This document shows positions 36,238 to 50,037 of a stretch of DNA of 64,000 nucleotides, in pieces. Both the position numbers and the translations under genes were made by a program. The number at the start of each line of letters is the position of its first letter. Within the stretch, counting starts at the first letter, position 1. Source of the DNA: Garcia nutans (Eukaryota > Streptophyta > Magnoliopsida > Malpighiales > Euphorbiaceae); contig CANTUV010000015.1 in the NCBI GenBank assembly GCA_947685225.1, forward strand, positions 1,488,001 through 1,552,000. The letters run 5' to 3'. The notes beneath the pieces are model-generated. The model was not told where the DNA came from and did not search any database. It was given only the letters and a program-made list of their open reading frames with translations.

Positions 36238-38380
36238 TCCGATGCAAAACTCGTCCCGTTAATCTCAACTGCCTAATGAATGAAAATGATTTAGCAGTTT
36301 GTTCGAGAATTTGAATCGCAGCTTGCAGTATAAATCATAAAGAAAAAGGCCTGGTTTTTATTTGAGATAATTTCGTAATAATAGAGGTAGATATATACTG
36401 AAATTTCCTGAGAAGATGTTTGAAAGCAAACAGACTAGAATTGATATATTAATATACCAACTACACAGGAGAGTGGGAAAATAGGATAAATCAATACTTC
36501 CCCGTTTCATTTGGAGCATCGTGTGAGAAAAAAAAAATCAGCTCTTTTAAATTTTAAAAATTTTTATTATAATTCACTTATTTATTCTTTTTCATCTTTT
36601 TTATTTTATTTATACTCTTTCATTAATTAATTTTATCTTATTTATTAACACAAATATTTAAATAAAAATAATATTAAAATTTTTAATTAATGCTTATTAA
36701 AATTTTAAAATAATATTTAAAATAAAATAAAATAATTTTTTTTATATCACACCTAAAATTAGATAAAGAGAATATTTTATTTTTAAAATTTTATTAAAAC
36801 TTTTTATACATAAAATAATTTCATTTTTTCCTTTTTTCATCAGAATGTAAAATATTTTCATCTTACCCGAGAGTCAAAACGTGAGGTACTTCCACTTCTT
36901 ACCTTTAAAATTTTATAAAAAGTAATATATCTAACCACTAAAACAAAATACTAATTATTTTATTCTTTATCATTAACAAAATTTAAATTATACTCTCTTT
37001 TTATATTTTAGCATTAAAAATTTAAATTAAAATGTCACTCATTTACTGGCAATTTTTTTTATTTATATACATATTTTTTAGAAGAAAAAAAAACTGAACG
37101 GCCAACAGTATGTATTTTTTGGCCAAAACCATCCAAGCTGTGTATGGCAACAATTAATTGAAAGAAAAAATATTTTAAATAAATATTTTGGTGAATATTT
37201 ATAACTCTAATTCTTAACACCATAGTCCTTACAAATCTTTATTAATTTATTATTTTCTAACCAAAGAGCTATTTAACATAACTTTTTTTTACATTTATAT
37301 ATTTATTGTAAGTTTTCATTTTGTAACTGATAAACTAATTATAACTTTTGATTTTATAATTTATAAATGTTAAATTTAATATAGAAAATTTTAGAAGCAG
37401 TAAATAGGGTTTTAAAATATGAACAAATTATTCATCCAAATATACATTTATCTATATCTATCAATTTATATATATAAAAGCCAATGATAGAAAAAATGCT
37501 ATAAAATTGTCACAATATTAATTTTTAAAAATAATGTTATTTCTCTTTTTCTCAAGTAGTTTATTGTTTAATTTTAATTATTTATATAAAATTTAAAATT
37601 TAATATAATAAAATATATTCGTGACTTTTAATATTCTATTAAATAATTATATATTAAAATATAATTTTATAATATTGATTAAATAAATTATATTTATAAA
37701 TTTTAATATTTTATATACTAATTACACGTTAATATAATATAATAATATTGATTGATTTATATAATTTTTTAGAAATTCAAAATTTTTAAAAATATATCTC
37801 TTAATCTTTATAATAAATTAATTATAAATTAAATAATTTATTTGTAATAATAATTAATTTATATACTTTTAGAAATTTAAATAATTAAATAATAAATATA
37901 TGACTTTTGACATATCTAATAAATTAAATATACAATAATAATTTATTTAAGTAATTATTCAATTAATAATTTATTTATAATAATAACTAATTTATATTTT
38001 TTTTAAAAAAATTAAAAATTTAAACAATAAAAATTTTGACTTTTAATCTACCTAATAAATTAATTATATGTTAATAATTTATATAATAATATTATTAATA
38101 CCAAAAATAATTTTAATATAAATCTATGATTATAAATTCTCCTACTTATATTTTTTTCCTATTTAAAAATTTTACTTGAATTTATTTTTTTCTTATTTTT
38201 CAAATAAAATTCATGAATTTTTTTATAGTAAAAAATGTGTGTAAATTTTATTCTTTACTATATTTTCTTACTCATAATGTTTCAATGGAATTGTCATAAA
38301 AATTGAATAAATATTTTATTTTATATTTTTACAATAGAATTTGTTATTAATTTACGTATAAATTATTTTATATTTATTTA
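36238..38380. other. Promoter side of the metal tolerance gene and AT-rich intergenic DNA
   Basis: The first few hundred bases would be 5' UTR and promoter of the minus-strand gene. The rest is very AT-rich with diverged repeats marked by 'gacttttaatctacctaataaatta'-like segments near 37622, 37902 and 38037. No gene found. Confidence 0.5.
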
Positions 38381-38590
38381 TTATGAAATATATTTTTTGT
38401 ATTTTGTTATTCTTATTACTATGCAATATGCGAGTAAGAGACTAGTTATACTAAATGTGGTTATGTAAAGTAGTGATTCAATATTACCTCCATATTTCTT
38501 CTCATCTATGACCTTACCACTTTTATCTGTGTCAAGTTTTAAGGATGTGTTCATTGGAATTTTGCTAGCTTTATAACCATCCATTCCAAA
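38381..38590 (-). pseudogene. Ty1/copia RT-RNase H linker fragment
   Basis: The minus strand encodes a peptide with IPMNTSLKLDTDKSGK, DEKKYGG and ESLLYITT, the conserved stretch between reverse transcriptase and RNase H of copia polyproteins (usual form PM..KL..D..G..VDE..Y..GSLLYLT). About 65 codons remain, with no neighbouring LTRs recognised. Confidence 0.75.
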
Positions 38591-40440
38591 TAAATAATTG
38601 ATTTGTCCTATTGATCTTTCTCAATAATTGTTAATTATAGTAAATGAAAGTAAAAGTGTATTGCTTTGGCTATTGGAATTATAATTACCCTCAAATAAAA
38701 GGTTTCTTGGTATATTTATAGACAATTGGACTTGAACTAATCATTTGGAATGGTTCATATATGTTTAAAGCTTGTCTTCCACTAATTTCGTGGATGAGTA
38801 AGATTGTATGATCACTCAGTCATTTGTGAGGTCGCATAATTTGAAAATTGCTCTAACAGCTAACTCCAACAGTAAGATTTTATTATCTGACAAAATCTAG
38901 ACTGCTCATACTGCCATGTCGGGCGGCCTCACAACACCTTGTGCAGTCACTTGGCATAAGATTACCGTTAAATTTAAATTTCTTCATCCACGTGTTAGGT
39001 TATCATTGATCTGAGGTATTTGGAGATAAATTCAAATGTATTGAACTTATACTATCACTCGATTTGTCTCCCGCAGTCACACAATTGATTGGGAGTTGAA
39101 GAAGTACCGTAAGGGCTGATCGCTATCTCTTCTGCAATTTTTGAGCTTTTGGGTCATCAAGTTGTGCGGTCGCTTGTTACATTGGAGAAATCGCACAACT
39201 TCTTGGCATTTTGACTTTACTGTGCGCTAATACCACGATCCTTTCTATAAGTTTGTGAATTTCACTCGGCTTTTGGTGCTGTTGCTTGGTGCTTGGGTGC
39301 AGTCGCTCTGTTGTCTTAGGCGATCGCACGACAAACTCGCGATCCAGCTTCACCACTCGAAAAGCCCGCTATTCTTTCTGTAACTTTGGTACTTTCTCTT
39401 GCAGTTTTGTATGACAGCTCAGTGGGCTCGGGCAATCGCACAAATTTTAGGGATTCATGCCTACAATAACAAACTTATTTGAAATCATTAATATATCAAT
39501 TTAATTGTCAATAATCAAAATAGAGTTTAATTATCCAACATTAACAATATTGGACAAGTGATTGTATAGGTTATAAACACACAATAACATATTATCCTTT
39601 CGCATTCTCATCTCTTTATCACATTTCTCAATTCCGTCACATTTACTCTTTCTTTTATAGTGTTCACATTTTCTTTCTCATTTCTTGCTACATTGTTCAT
39701 TTCTTATCTTTTTCAATCATTTTTTGCATATTCTGCACTTTATACACCAAGTACATAACCATTGCAATAACCATTCTATAAAGGCTCATCTTATATATCT
39801 CATGTATTCCATATATAAACATTAGTTTTACATTGAACAAGTGCCCAATATGACACTTATCACATAATTATGTCACATTGTATATGTTATGTGAATATCC
39901 ATAATTAAAAGAAACTATATACATTATGTCAAATTACATTTAACAAAATCTCAAGTAATTAAATTATGTACTAACCTTATTTGCTTCCAAATCCATACCA
40001 AACCCATTTTCAAGTCAAAATCCTAAACTCCACCACTTTCACCAACTTAGCCTACACACACATAACCAACAACATGCAATATTATTTAATTTAAATTCAT
40101 TTTCATGGTCAATTTATATCAATTATCACTAAATACACAATTTATGTCCGAAATTCCAATAAAATTCTAATTTCACCACTTATTGCTTTATTTAAACTTT
40201 ATCATACCCAATTTATTTTCAATATTTAACTATAAATTCATTACTTTTATATTAAAATAATAACAAAATAACTCATTTCAATAATTATTTCAACCTCCAT
40301 CCAAAATCCTAATTCCACATAACATTCCATAAACCTTAACTTCCTCCAAACTCACTCATATTCAATTTTCAACCATAAAATCATAACATATATATTAAAA
40401 CAACATTAAATTAACCTATTACAAGAATTGTAGCGACCCA
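38591..40440. other. Intergenic DNA, possible LTR-derived island
   Basis: A less AT-rich island at about 38870-39460 has repeated 'gcgatcgcac/gtgcggtcgc'-type words on both strands, as seen in some plant LTRs, but no termini or partner. The remainder is AT-rich and without genes. Confidence 0.35.
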
Positions 40441-40727
40441 TATAAAAATTCTAATTTTTACATAATCTTCTCGTATCTCTAATTTTATTAACTATGTTTA
40501 TTTCTACCAACCAACCAACAAATCATCATATACTCATCGTTTTAATTTCATTATCATCTATTTTAGTAGTTTAAAATAACTTTCTCTCTTTAAACCAATC
40601 TTACATAATCATACATATTCAAAATAATAAGCTTAGAGGCGATTTACTTGTTCTATTGATTTTTCTTCAAAATCTCCTTGAAATCTTAGAATTTCCTATG
40701 TAATTTGAAGTAACATAAGAAACTAGA

Positions 40728-40799
40728 CACACTTTCTCTCTACACAAAAATTTCGGCCATGGCACACTTTCTCTCTACACAAAAATTTCGGCCATGGCA
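40728..40799. repeat. Two-copy tandem repeat of 35 bp
   Basis: The unit containing cacactttctctctacac and aatttcggccatgg is present twice in exact tandem. Confidence 0.9.
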
Positions 40800-40930
40800 G
40801 AAGAAAGAAGAAGAAAAAGACTCTTTTTAATTTCTTTCTTCATTCACTATCCACATATATTAAGATAATTAATTGTTTAATTATTTAATTATTTTTCCTA
40901 ACACATATTTCTCTTCTTCTTTTGACTTTC

Positions 40931-40931
<1 letters not shown>

Positions 40932-40989
<58 letters not shown>

Positions 40990-40990
40990 C
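40932..40990. repeat. (TTA)n microsatellite
   Basis: About 19 uninterrupted TTA units. The isoleucine-rich small frame here is a product of the repeat. (AT)n-rich sequence follows at 41050-41140. Confidence 0.95.
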
Positions 40991-41144
40991 ACCTTCTCAT
41001 CCATAATTAAATATTTATATTTATATCTCATTTATACCTTATTTATATTTTATGTATATATATATAATATATTTTTTATATATACATCAAATATATATTA
41101 TGTATATATCATATATATATATATATTATTTATATATCTTATAT

Positions 41145-43467
41145 TTCTCTCTTCATATTAACTATCCTTCAAATTAATTTTTTAAAAGTATTTAAAATTC
41201 ACGAATATTATATAATTCCTACATAACAATCATCTAATCAAAGATACACTAGCAGAATCACTAAGTTGTTAGTCAATTTTCCAGCATATATGGAACCAAA
41301 TACTTCAAAAGATGAGAAAAAAAATTGGACAACCGATGAGCTTTTTGACACAATGTTACCAAGCGGGTTGCGGCGCCATCAATACGGGTCTCCGACCTTG
41401 ATCTTCTCCCCTTTCTCCCAGCATTGCTTCACACCGAAGTGAAAGCCCTTTGGTTGAAAAATACGATGAAAATATATTGATAAAAGAAAAAAAGAGGCCA
41501 CCGTGTTTTTTAAAACAAAATATAAAAATTAACTTAAAATTGAAAAAAGAAAAGTTAAAAATAAAAAAAAGTGTAGTAAAAATAAAAATATAACTAAAAC
41601 AAGTAATATATAGTATAATTTTCTGTAAGAGCCCCAATTTAATTAGAGTCAAAAATCCCAAAGACCATCAATATTTTGACTTTGACTTATGATGGGCCAA
41701 TAAATGTGAAGCAGCTCGCTGTACAGTGTTCCGAAACAAATTTAAATACAGAGAATCATTACCAGAGCGCTTCTTTAATTTTCAAACGTTAAACGGCTCG
41801 ATCCCACCTGAAAATCAAAATAAAAACGTTGCGTGGGGGAAAATGTCACCTTCAAATGGGAAATCCAAAGCTAGAAAATGGAGCAACTCAGTCACCGTTA
41901 AAAAAAAGACAACACACACCCCATTAATTAGTATATATAAATTCTGTTTATGTTTTATTTTTTATGTGGGATGATTCATACTAGTTTGAGGAACACCATT
42001 TTTTATTTTTTTTATTTCTTATATTTCTTTTAAATCACATGTTAATAAAAATAAATTTTTTATTTTTTTAGACTTAATACATTAATTACTCCTTAAACTT
42101 GATAATTTTAATTATTTTACATTCATACTAATCGAATAACCATTCTACTCATCCGATTTAATTTTTTAATAATAATTTAACTCTTTTTTTAATTATATGA
42201 GACAAAAGTATTATGTGTGGTAATTTATTGTAGCAAAGCTTAGATCTCAGCAAACCATAAAATATATCTGTGGTAATTTATTGTAGAGCATTATATAATT
42301 ATTTATCCTTATAAAATTCATATAAAATGATAAAATAATTAAATGTAAAAAATATGACTCAAACACAAATTTATGAGAATTCTTTATTCTTCTTCAATGA
42401 CCCACAAAACCCACCATGGATGAACTGTAAATGCTTTGTTAAAAAAAAAAACTGTAAAACTATGGAAGTGACCAGTCAAGAAACGCCAACCCCTCTTCTC
42501 CTCTTGTTGATTCAATAAATGGGTTAAAATTTGCACAAAAGATTTGTTTTTTTTTTTTTAATATTTCTTTTTCTGTATCACAAGCCAAGCGATAATTCAT
42601 TGACTGCTATTACATAGTCTTTACTACTTCTTAAGACCTTCTGCTTGAAACTTGATTTTCTCAAGACCTTCTGCTCAAATAAATAATTGATTTGTCCTAT
42701 TGCTCTCTCTCAAATATTTATTATTATCTAACTCACAATATATTTTAGAAAAATCTAGTAAAAAATTATCTATACTATTACATTCATTTTAATAATATAT
42801 ATTGTTATGACAATAATATATTATTATGGTAATAATACATAAAGTGAAATATAATATTAAATATTTATATTGAAAGAATATAGTAAAAATTATCTATACT
42901 GTTACATTCATTTTAATAATATATATTGTTATGACAATAATATATTATTATGGTAATAATACATAAAGTGAAATATAATATTAAATATTTTTATTGAAAG
43001 AATATAGTAAAAATTTTAATTATTTATTTTTTTAAAATTGTTTTCCACATTAATAGACTGTAAGATATTAAAATACATTTATGATATAAAGTAAAAAATT
43101 GTATGATATAATAAAGTACAAATTTTCTTTTTTTTTTATTATTTTTAGTTAAGTCTTACTTGAAAAGAAAATAAATAAATAAAATGTGTCCAATTCAACT
43201 TGTAGTGATTGAATATATATATACAAAACTTCCATAAAAAAGAATTTTTCATGTGTAACACATGTTTTCTTAACTAGGAATTTAAATATATAATTTTTTA
43301 TTACAAAGAGAAAACACCAAAAGCTTAAATTAACACTTAATCATTATAGAATATAATACTGAAAGCGGATCAAAATTAATTTTATAAAACTCTATATCAT
43401 GCTTAGATCACTAGATTAGTCAAATTAAAATTGCAAGAATAGAAGATGTGTACCTGACATCATTGAT
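41145..43467. other. AT-rich intergenic DNA
   Basis: No gene recognised. A less AT-rich block at about 41340-41460 might be a scrap of coding sequence, but I cannot identify it in any frame. It contains the tandem duplication at 42758-43016. Confidence 0.45.
42758..43016. repeat. Two-copy tandem duplication, period 124 bp
   Basis: The segment from 'tagtaaaaattatctatact' to 'tattgaaagaa' occurs twice in succession with only a handful of differences, indicating a recent duplication. Confidence 0.9.
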
Positions 43468-43819
43468 TGTTGATTCCATAAGCAAAGAATTGGTGGTTTG
43501 TGACCTTCCAGAGATTACCCAATGAGAATAGCAGAAGCAATACTCAAGAAACATAGAGTTCTTTCTCGCTCAGTTTCTCTAGAGACCATGACCATTTTAT
43601 AATATTATTTTTTAAGTTTATTTCTATTTTGGTCCTTGAACAAAATAAAAATCTCCAATTGGTCTCTACACTTTATTTCTTATAATAATTTGACACATCA
43701 ATAGTCAATAATCCTAATTTGAACATTACTTTAAATTGACTATTAATTTGACTTCCGTACATAATAATATTTACATATTTAGCCTACACGTAGAATTAAT
43801 ATTCCATATAATTCTAACA
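43468..43819 (-). repeat. 3' LTR of degenerate copia element
   Basis: On the minus strand it starts TGTTAGAATTATATGG right after a polypurine tract (GCCAAGTGGGAGAT, plus 43820-43833) and would end GGAATCAACA at 43468, giving TGTT...AACA termini and a length of about 352 bp. The 5' LTR is not in the window, so the outer end is inferred from the terminal motif. Confidence 0.65.
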
Positions 43820-46800
43820 ATCTCCCACTTGGCTACCATATGTAAAATAAAATGCACACACCTTAATGAGCTCAAAATAATGCAGTCATACATAAGATGT
43901 CCCAAATAATCTTGTCCATTGATCATATTGATAAAGGACTGAAGGGCCAGTCGCCACATTCAGCGCGACTCAAGCCACCATCAATCACATTACCAACACT
44001 CTCAAACGACATAGATCAATTATAAGAGTGTAGCATGGAAACTACATGCAATTTGATCCAACCATGTCTGTTTCCAACTGGTCAATCTTAAGTGAGATCA
44101 AACATAAATATAATATAGAGTGTAAAATACATAATAAAGTGAAAGAAAAACTCATTTTTCTGCAGAAACTGAATGTACTTTACAAAATATATCCAATGCC
44201 AAACAGAGCATACATAAAATATAAATGCAAACTTAATGAACAAACTCCCACTGAAACTAAATAGTCTCAAATAATGTGACACCCATATAAGCAGTGTGCT
44301 CATGAAAAACTTTCGGTATCACAGCCTTAGTGAGTGGATCCGCAATCATGGAGTTCGTTCCAATATGCTCTATGGATATCTGTCCACTCTGTACTCTCTC
44401 CCTCACAGCCAGAAACTTAATCCCGATATGTTTCGATCGAGAAGAGCTTTTGTTGTTGTTGGAGAATAAAACTGCTGAGTTATTGTCACAATATAACTTC
44501 AATGGCCTTTCAATGTCACTCACAATGCACAGCCCTGTGACAAAGTTCCTCAGCCAGATTGCCTGATTGGATGCCTCATAGCTTGCTACAAATTCTGCTT
44601 CCATGGTAGAGGTAGCTACAAGAGTTTGTTTCGCACTCTTCCAAGAAATAGCACCATCAGCCAAGAGATATATGTAGCCTGATGTGGATTTTCTGCTGTC
44701 TTGGAATCCAGCAAAATCAGAATCAGTATACCCAATGATCTCAAGCTGATCTGATCTCCTGTATGTGAGCATATGTCCCTTCGTTCTCTGAAGATATCTC
44801 AAGACTCTTTTGGTTGCTTTCCAATGATCCATTTCTGGATTGCTGAGATATCGCCCTAACATGCCAACTATGAATGAAATATCTGGACGAGTGCAAACTT
44901 GAGCATACATCAGACTCCCAACTGCTGACGCATAAGGAATCTTCTGCATCTCCTGAATCTCAAGTTCACCCTTTGGACACTGATCAAGACTGAATTTATC
45001 TTCTTTAGCGACTAGGGTATCAGTTGGTCTACTGTTGTGCATACTAAATCTTTTGAGCACTTTCTCAATATAGCCCTTTTGTGATAATCCAAGAATACCT
45101 CGAGTACTGTCTCGATGTATTTGAATCCCTAATACAAAAGAAGCTTCACCTAAATCTTTCATCTCAAAGTGTTTTGAGAGAAAGACTTTGTTCTCGTGCA
45201 GTAAGTCCTTACAGTTAGTAGCAAGCAGTATGTCATCCACATATAAGACCAAAAAGATAAACCTACTCCATTGAACTTGTGATACACACAATCTTCCACA
45301 GCATTTGTCTCAAAACTGAAAGAGATAACTACTTCATGGAACTTGAAGTATCACTGACGAGAAGTTTGCTTGAGTCCATAAATGGATTTCTTTAATCTGC
45401 ATACCAGTCGCTTTGGGTCTCCAGACACAAAGTTTTCTGGCTGCACTATATAGATGGTTTCATCAATGTCTCCATTGAGAAACACAGTCTTCACATCCAT
45501 TTGATATAACTCAAGATCAAAATGTGCAACTAAAGCCATGATTGTCCTAAAAGAGTCCTTCGATGAAACCAGAGAGAATATCTCTTTATAGTCAATCCAT
45601 TCTTTCTGAGTGAAGCCTTTAGCTACAAGACGAGCCTTATATCTTTTCACATTACCATTAGAATCCCTCTTGGTCTTAAATATCCATTTGCAACCAATAG
45701 GTTTCTTTCCTTCAAGTAATGGGATAAGATCCCAAACTTGATTGTCTTGCATAGATTTATATTCTTCACCCATTGCCTCAATACACTTATGAGAGTTGGA
45801 ATCCTGCATGACATGATGAAACCTGATTGGATCATCTTCCACCATGTCTACAGTGTCCTCATGTTCCTGAAGATATACTACATAATCATCTGGAATAGCA
45901 TTTCTTCTCTCTGTAGTGGACCTCCTTAAAGGCACAGGTTCTGGCTCAAATTCTTGAGGTTGTTGAGCTTGTTCTTGAGGAAGAATGACTTCTTCATCCT
46001 GATGAGAAAGTTGTTCAACATTGTCTTGTATTGAAATTTGATGTGCTTCTGGAATAGTGACAGGCGTAGGAACCAGAACACTGTTAGGAGCAATGATGGA
46101 AATCGACACTGAGTGTTCCTGACTCGATCCCTCCTCAAAGACAATGTTTCTAACCTTATTTCTCCCCCCAAACTAAACATTCTCAAAGAATTTTGCAATT
46201 TCCATCTCAAAAATAGTCTTTGTAGTAGGATTATAAAACTTCTAACCCCGTGATCGCTCAGAATATCCAATAAAGTAGCTGCTAACAGTTTTGGAGTCCA
46301 ATTTAGTTTCATTGGGCCTATAAGGCCTAGCCTCAGCAGGACATCCCCAAACATGAAGGTGCTTTAGACTGGGCTTGCGTCCAGTCCAAAGCTCATAAGG
46401 TGTTTTTGCAGCTGCTTTAGTTGGTACTCTGTTAAGAAGATAAGCTGTTGTTTTCAATGCTTCTCCCCACAGAGACTCAGGCAAGGAAGAATGACTAATC
46501 ATACTCCTTACCATATCCATAAGAGTCCTGTTACACCTCTCAGATACACCATTCATACTGGGTGTACCAGACATGGTGTATTGAGGGACTATACCACAGT
46601 CCTGTAAGAAAATAGCAAATGGTCCTGGATGTTGTTCACCTGAACCGTCATATCTACCGTATTACTCACCACCATGGTTAGATCTAACGCATTTAATCTT
46701 ATTCCAAGTTGGTTTTCAACTTTGGCCTTATAAGATATGAAAACGTCTACAGACTTTGATTTCTCATGAATGAGTTATAGGTACCAAAAATGTGAGTAAT

Positions 46801-48355
46801 CGTCTATAAATGATATGAAGTATCTTTGGCCATTCCTTGTTGCTGTAGAGAATGGACCGCAGATATTCGTATGTATCAATTCTAAGATGTTTGATGATCT
46901 GTTGGCACATAGTATCTTTTGTTTAGTCTGTTTACCTTTAATACACTCAACACAGGAGTCCAAATATGTGTAATCAAGTGTGTTTAGGATACCATCTGAC
47001 ACAAGATGTTCTACTCTAGATTTGGATATGTGACCCAAACGTCTGTGCCAAAGTTTAGCTGAGTTATCTATATTTAGCTTCCTTTTGGTACCTATAGTAC
47101 TAACTTGCAGGGTTTCATTTTAAGAAACATTAATATCCAACATATATAGATTATCACATGCATTCAAGAAGACAGTACAAAAAATTTTTAAATCCATAGA
47201 TAAAGTAAATAAACTATCTCTAAATGAACAAGTAAAACCATATTTGTCCAAATAAGAAACAAAAATTAAATTCCGTCTAAATGTCGGAATAACAAAAGAA
47301 TCTACAAGATCCAAAAAACATCCGGTTCTTAAACACAATCTAATATGCCCAATTGCCTCCACTTCTACCGGCTCGCCAGTTCCCACATAGACATATCTTT
47401 CACCGTCAGTTGGCTTTCGGTAGCTCAGGCAACCCTGCAATAAAACACTTATGTGAGCGGTAGCACCAGAATCCATCCAATAAGTGTTTCTAGGAGCTGA
47501 AGTTAAATTAACTTCAGAACAGACTAAAACAAGGTACTTACCCTTCTTGACACTCCATGTGGCATATTTAGGACAGTCCTTCTTTACGTGTCCAGACTTG
47601 CTGCAGAAGAAGCATTTTAATTCCTTAGGCTTCTTTTGCACAGGACCCTTATCAGTAGTCTTATTCTCAGCAGTCTTCTTTCTTTTCTTGTTCTTGCCCT
47701 TATCTGCTGAAGAGACCAGATGAGCACTCTCCCTCTTAGTAGCCAACATCTTTTCCTCCTCATCCACACAATGAGCAATGAGCTCGTTAAGAGTCCATTT
47801 GCTCGGCTGGCAGTTATATGAAGTCCCGATTTGCCCATACTGTGGTGGAAGAGAATTCAAAGCTAGATGGACTAACATGTCATCTGGTAAAACCAAATCC
47901 AGGACCTTTAGCCTCTTGGCTATTTGGGACATGCTCAGTATATGCTCCCGAACACTACCATTGCCAGCATACTTTATGGAGGTGAGTTTTGCTAAAAGCA
48001 TCCCCACTTCGGCCTTATCATTCTTGACATAGACCTTCTCCAGCTCAACAAGATAGTTTTTAGCATTACTTTCCTCAGCAGAAATGGCTTCCCGAACATG
48101 CTTTGGGATTCCCTGCTGCATGATCATAAGACCTAAGCGGTTAGAACGCTCCCACTTCTCATACTAAATTCTCTGAGCATCTGTGCTCACTTCAGTAGGA
48201 GGAGCAGGTTCGTCCATCATGAACACAAGGTCTAAGTCCATACAACCCAGATATATCATCATGCTTGATTTCCAAGAACCAAAATTTGACCCCTCAAGTA
48301 TAGGGACAATGTTATGATTATATGGTATGCTAGCTGGCATCATAGAAAGTGACAA
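43820..48355 (-). pseudogene. Degenerate Ty1/copia Gag-Pol (Gag, PR, IN, RT, RNase H)
   Basis: A minus-strand copia polyprotein gene broken by stops and frameshifts. Gag starts at 48355 (MSLSMMPASIPYNHN), meets an in-frame TAG at 48164 and continues to 47120. It includes the zinc knuckle CFFCSKSGHVKKDC and the protease motif WMDSGATAHIS. After a TAA comes the pre-integrase/integrase part (47038-46775, then 46574-46242 with SGTPSMNGVSERCNRTLMD). 46109-45351 holds the integrase C-terminus and the start of RT (GCKWIFKTKRD, KARLVAKGFTQKE). 45291-44257 holds RT with YVDDILLA, the GSLMYAQVCTRPDI region and RNase H ending in ADPLTK. Order PR-IN-RT-RH identifies Ty1/copia. It lacks one continuous frame and is not autonomous. 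Confidence 0.9.
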
Positions 48356-48672
48356 AAATTAACATAAGTTCACAAAATAAATGAAACAAACAATAATAGA
48401 GTTCAAATAATGGAAACAAGATACAGGCACGATATTAATATTTTCATCTTTGGACATAAAATATTAATTGTAATTGGCATCTCAATGCAGCAATCAAATA
48501 TTGACAATTCAATCATGTCAAATATTAAATCTTCATTTGGGCCAATTTATTATCCACATGGATGAAAACATAATAATTATCACATATTTATCACTGCACA
48601 TATATTCTCAATTCAGTTAGATAACAACCTTCCTTTTGGCCTGTTTACTACCCGTAAAGAATTTTAATACAC
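48356..48672 (-). other. 5' leader of the degenerate copia element, interrupted by the Tat element
   Basis: Non-coding sequence upstream of the copia gag start. It ends in tacac at 48668-48672, the target site duplicated by the Tat insertion, and continues at 63140. No PBS or 5' LTR is visible on either side. Confidence 0.5.
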
Positions 48673-49850
48673 TGTGAACCTCGGTTTTCCGCCCGAAAAG
48701 GATCCGGGCGAAAGTTCACTCGTTGTCGGGAGTCGCCACTCAGTTTATTTTGTTCGAAGGGAAAAACTAAGAAAACCCTTGTTTGACTCCAATAACTTGT
48801 CCAATGTAAAGGTTTCTAGTCTGCGAACCCAATGAGGATTCGGGGACTATGTCATGCATTTGACTAACTTGACAATAAAAAGAAGTAAATATAAAAAGGA
48901 TGAAGAAAAGAAAAAAGGACTGATTGTTGGTAAGTTGTGGACTTGCTATTTGGGATGAATCCCAAATATGCCTACATACTCCCGTTTGAATGGGAGATCA
49001 AAGCCCATGTAGTTTGGAAAAGCCTAATTAAAGGCGATAAAAATTATGCTTCATGCATGTGTGTGTGTATGCTTCGTGCATTTTTCAGGCATTTTGCCAG
49101 AGTTGTGAGTTTTAGCACTTAATGCAAAAATTGTATAATTTCGGGTACTTAGTACCAAAAGAGTTCGATTTAGGCTTCATGCCAAAAGTTCATTTTAATA
49201 GTGCCGTTTAGGTACTTAGTACCAAAGAGATGCAATTTAGGCTCCGTGCCAAAAAAAAAAAGGTTGATTTTATTTACGGCTTAAAGCCGAAAGGGTGATT
49301 GATTAGTCCATTAGGCCCTCAGACCTAAAAAGATTAGGTCTTTAACCGAGAAGAAATTAAGAAGAAGATTAGAATGCTTATGATATGCTCGAATTGACCA
49401 AAGATGAATTATGATATTACCTTGATTAGAATTTTTCCACTTCTAAGTTCCAGATCTTGTTTCCTTACACTTTTGAGTATGATTCTTGCTTTCTACAACA
49501 CAATATTAGAAATTCTTAAGCATAAAAATTTCGTCAGCATCTGGGCGCAGGAAGTCCAAAAGTCTTTTCTTTTTGAAAATCTGAAGCCTATTTATAAGCA
49601 AAATCGGGCTGCACGGCGGCTGGGCCGCCGTCCTGGCCCACCGCGATTCGCGCTACTTCTGCTAAAACTGACTTTTCGGGAGCCACGGGCCTCCAAAAAT
49701 TATTCCGAGATCATATCCATGATCCTTGCGTCGCACCGGACATTTCAAGCACCATGAAGACATACTTTCGGTGGACTTTTACCGTTGTCCCCCGGTCCGG
49801 CCTGGTTTGAGGAAATTGGCTTTCCGAGCCTCAAAATTCGAGTGTTCACA
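48673..49850 (-). repeat. 3' LTR of Tat element
   Basis: 1178 bp, TGTGAACC...GTTCACA termini. It matches 61920-63139 nearly throughout; the main difference is the absence of about 42 bp of GC-rich sequence near 49620. Just inside (49851-49867) lies the complement of a polypurine tract, CCCCAGTGGGGGGCAAT on the minus strand. Confidence 0.95.
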
Positions 49851-49955
49851 ATTGCCCCCCACTGGGGTCCATAAAAATGATTTATAGAACTCAGTGGTCT
49901 TCTGAAAAGCGAATTTTGAGCGAGGTGCAAAAAGACCCGCGTTTTCAGTTTTTTC

Positions 49956-49963
49956 TATAAATA
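49956..49963 (+). promoter_or_regulatory. TATA box candidate for antisense gene A
   Basis: TATAAATA lies about 75 bp upstream of the gene A start codon (50038), a typical distance allowing a 5' UTR of about 45 bases. It is preceded by a run of T. Only sequence resemblance and spacing support it. Confidence 0.5.
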
Positions 49964-50037
49964 GGCTCATTTCATTCAATTTTCATTTGCTTTCATTCAT
50001 TCTTCTTCTTTCACTTCTTTCAAATTTTCTTTCGACG

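Noticed and set aside
36496..36870. Possible second Stowaway-like MITE starting 'tacttccccgtttcattt'
   Set aside because: No matching inverted end could be found within several hundred bases.
40922..41161. Isoleucine/tyrosine-rich + strand frame that looks like a membrane peptide
   Set aside because: It is the translation of the TTA and TA microsatellites.
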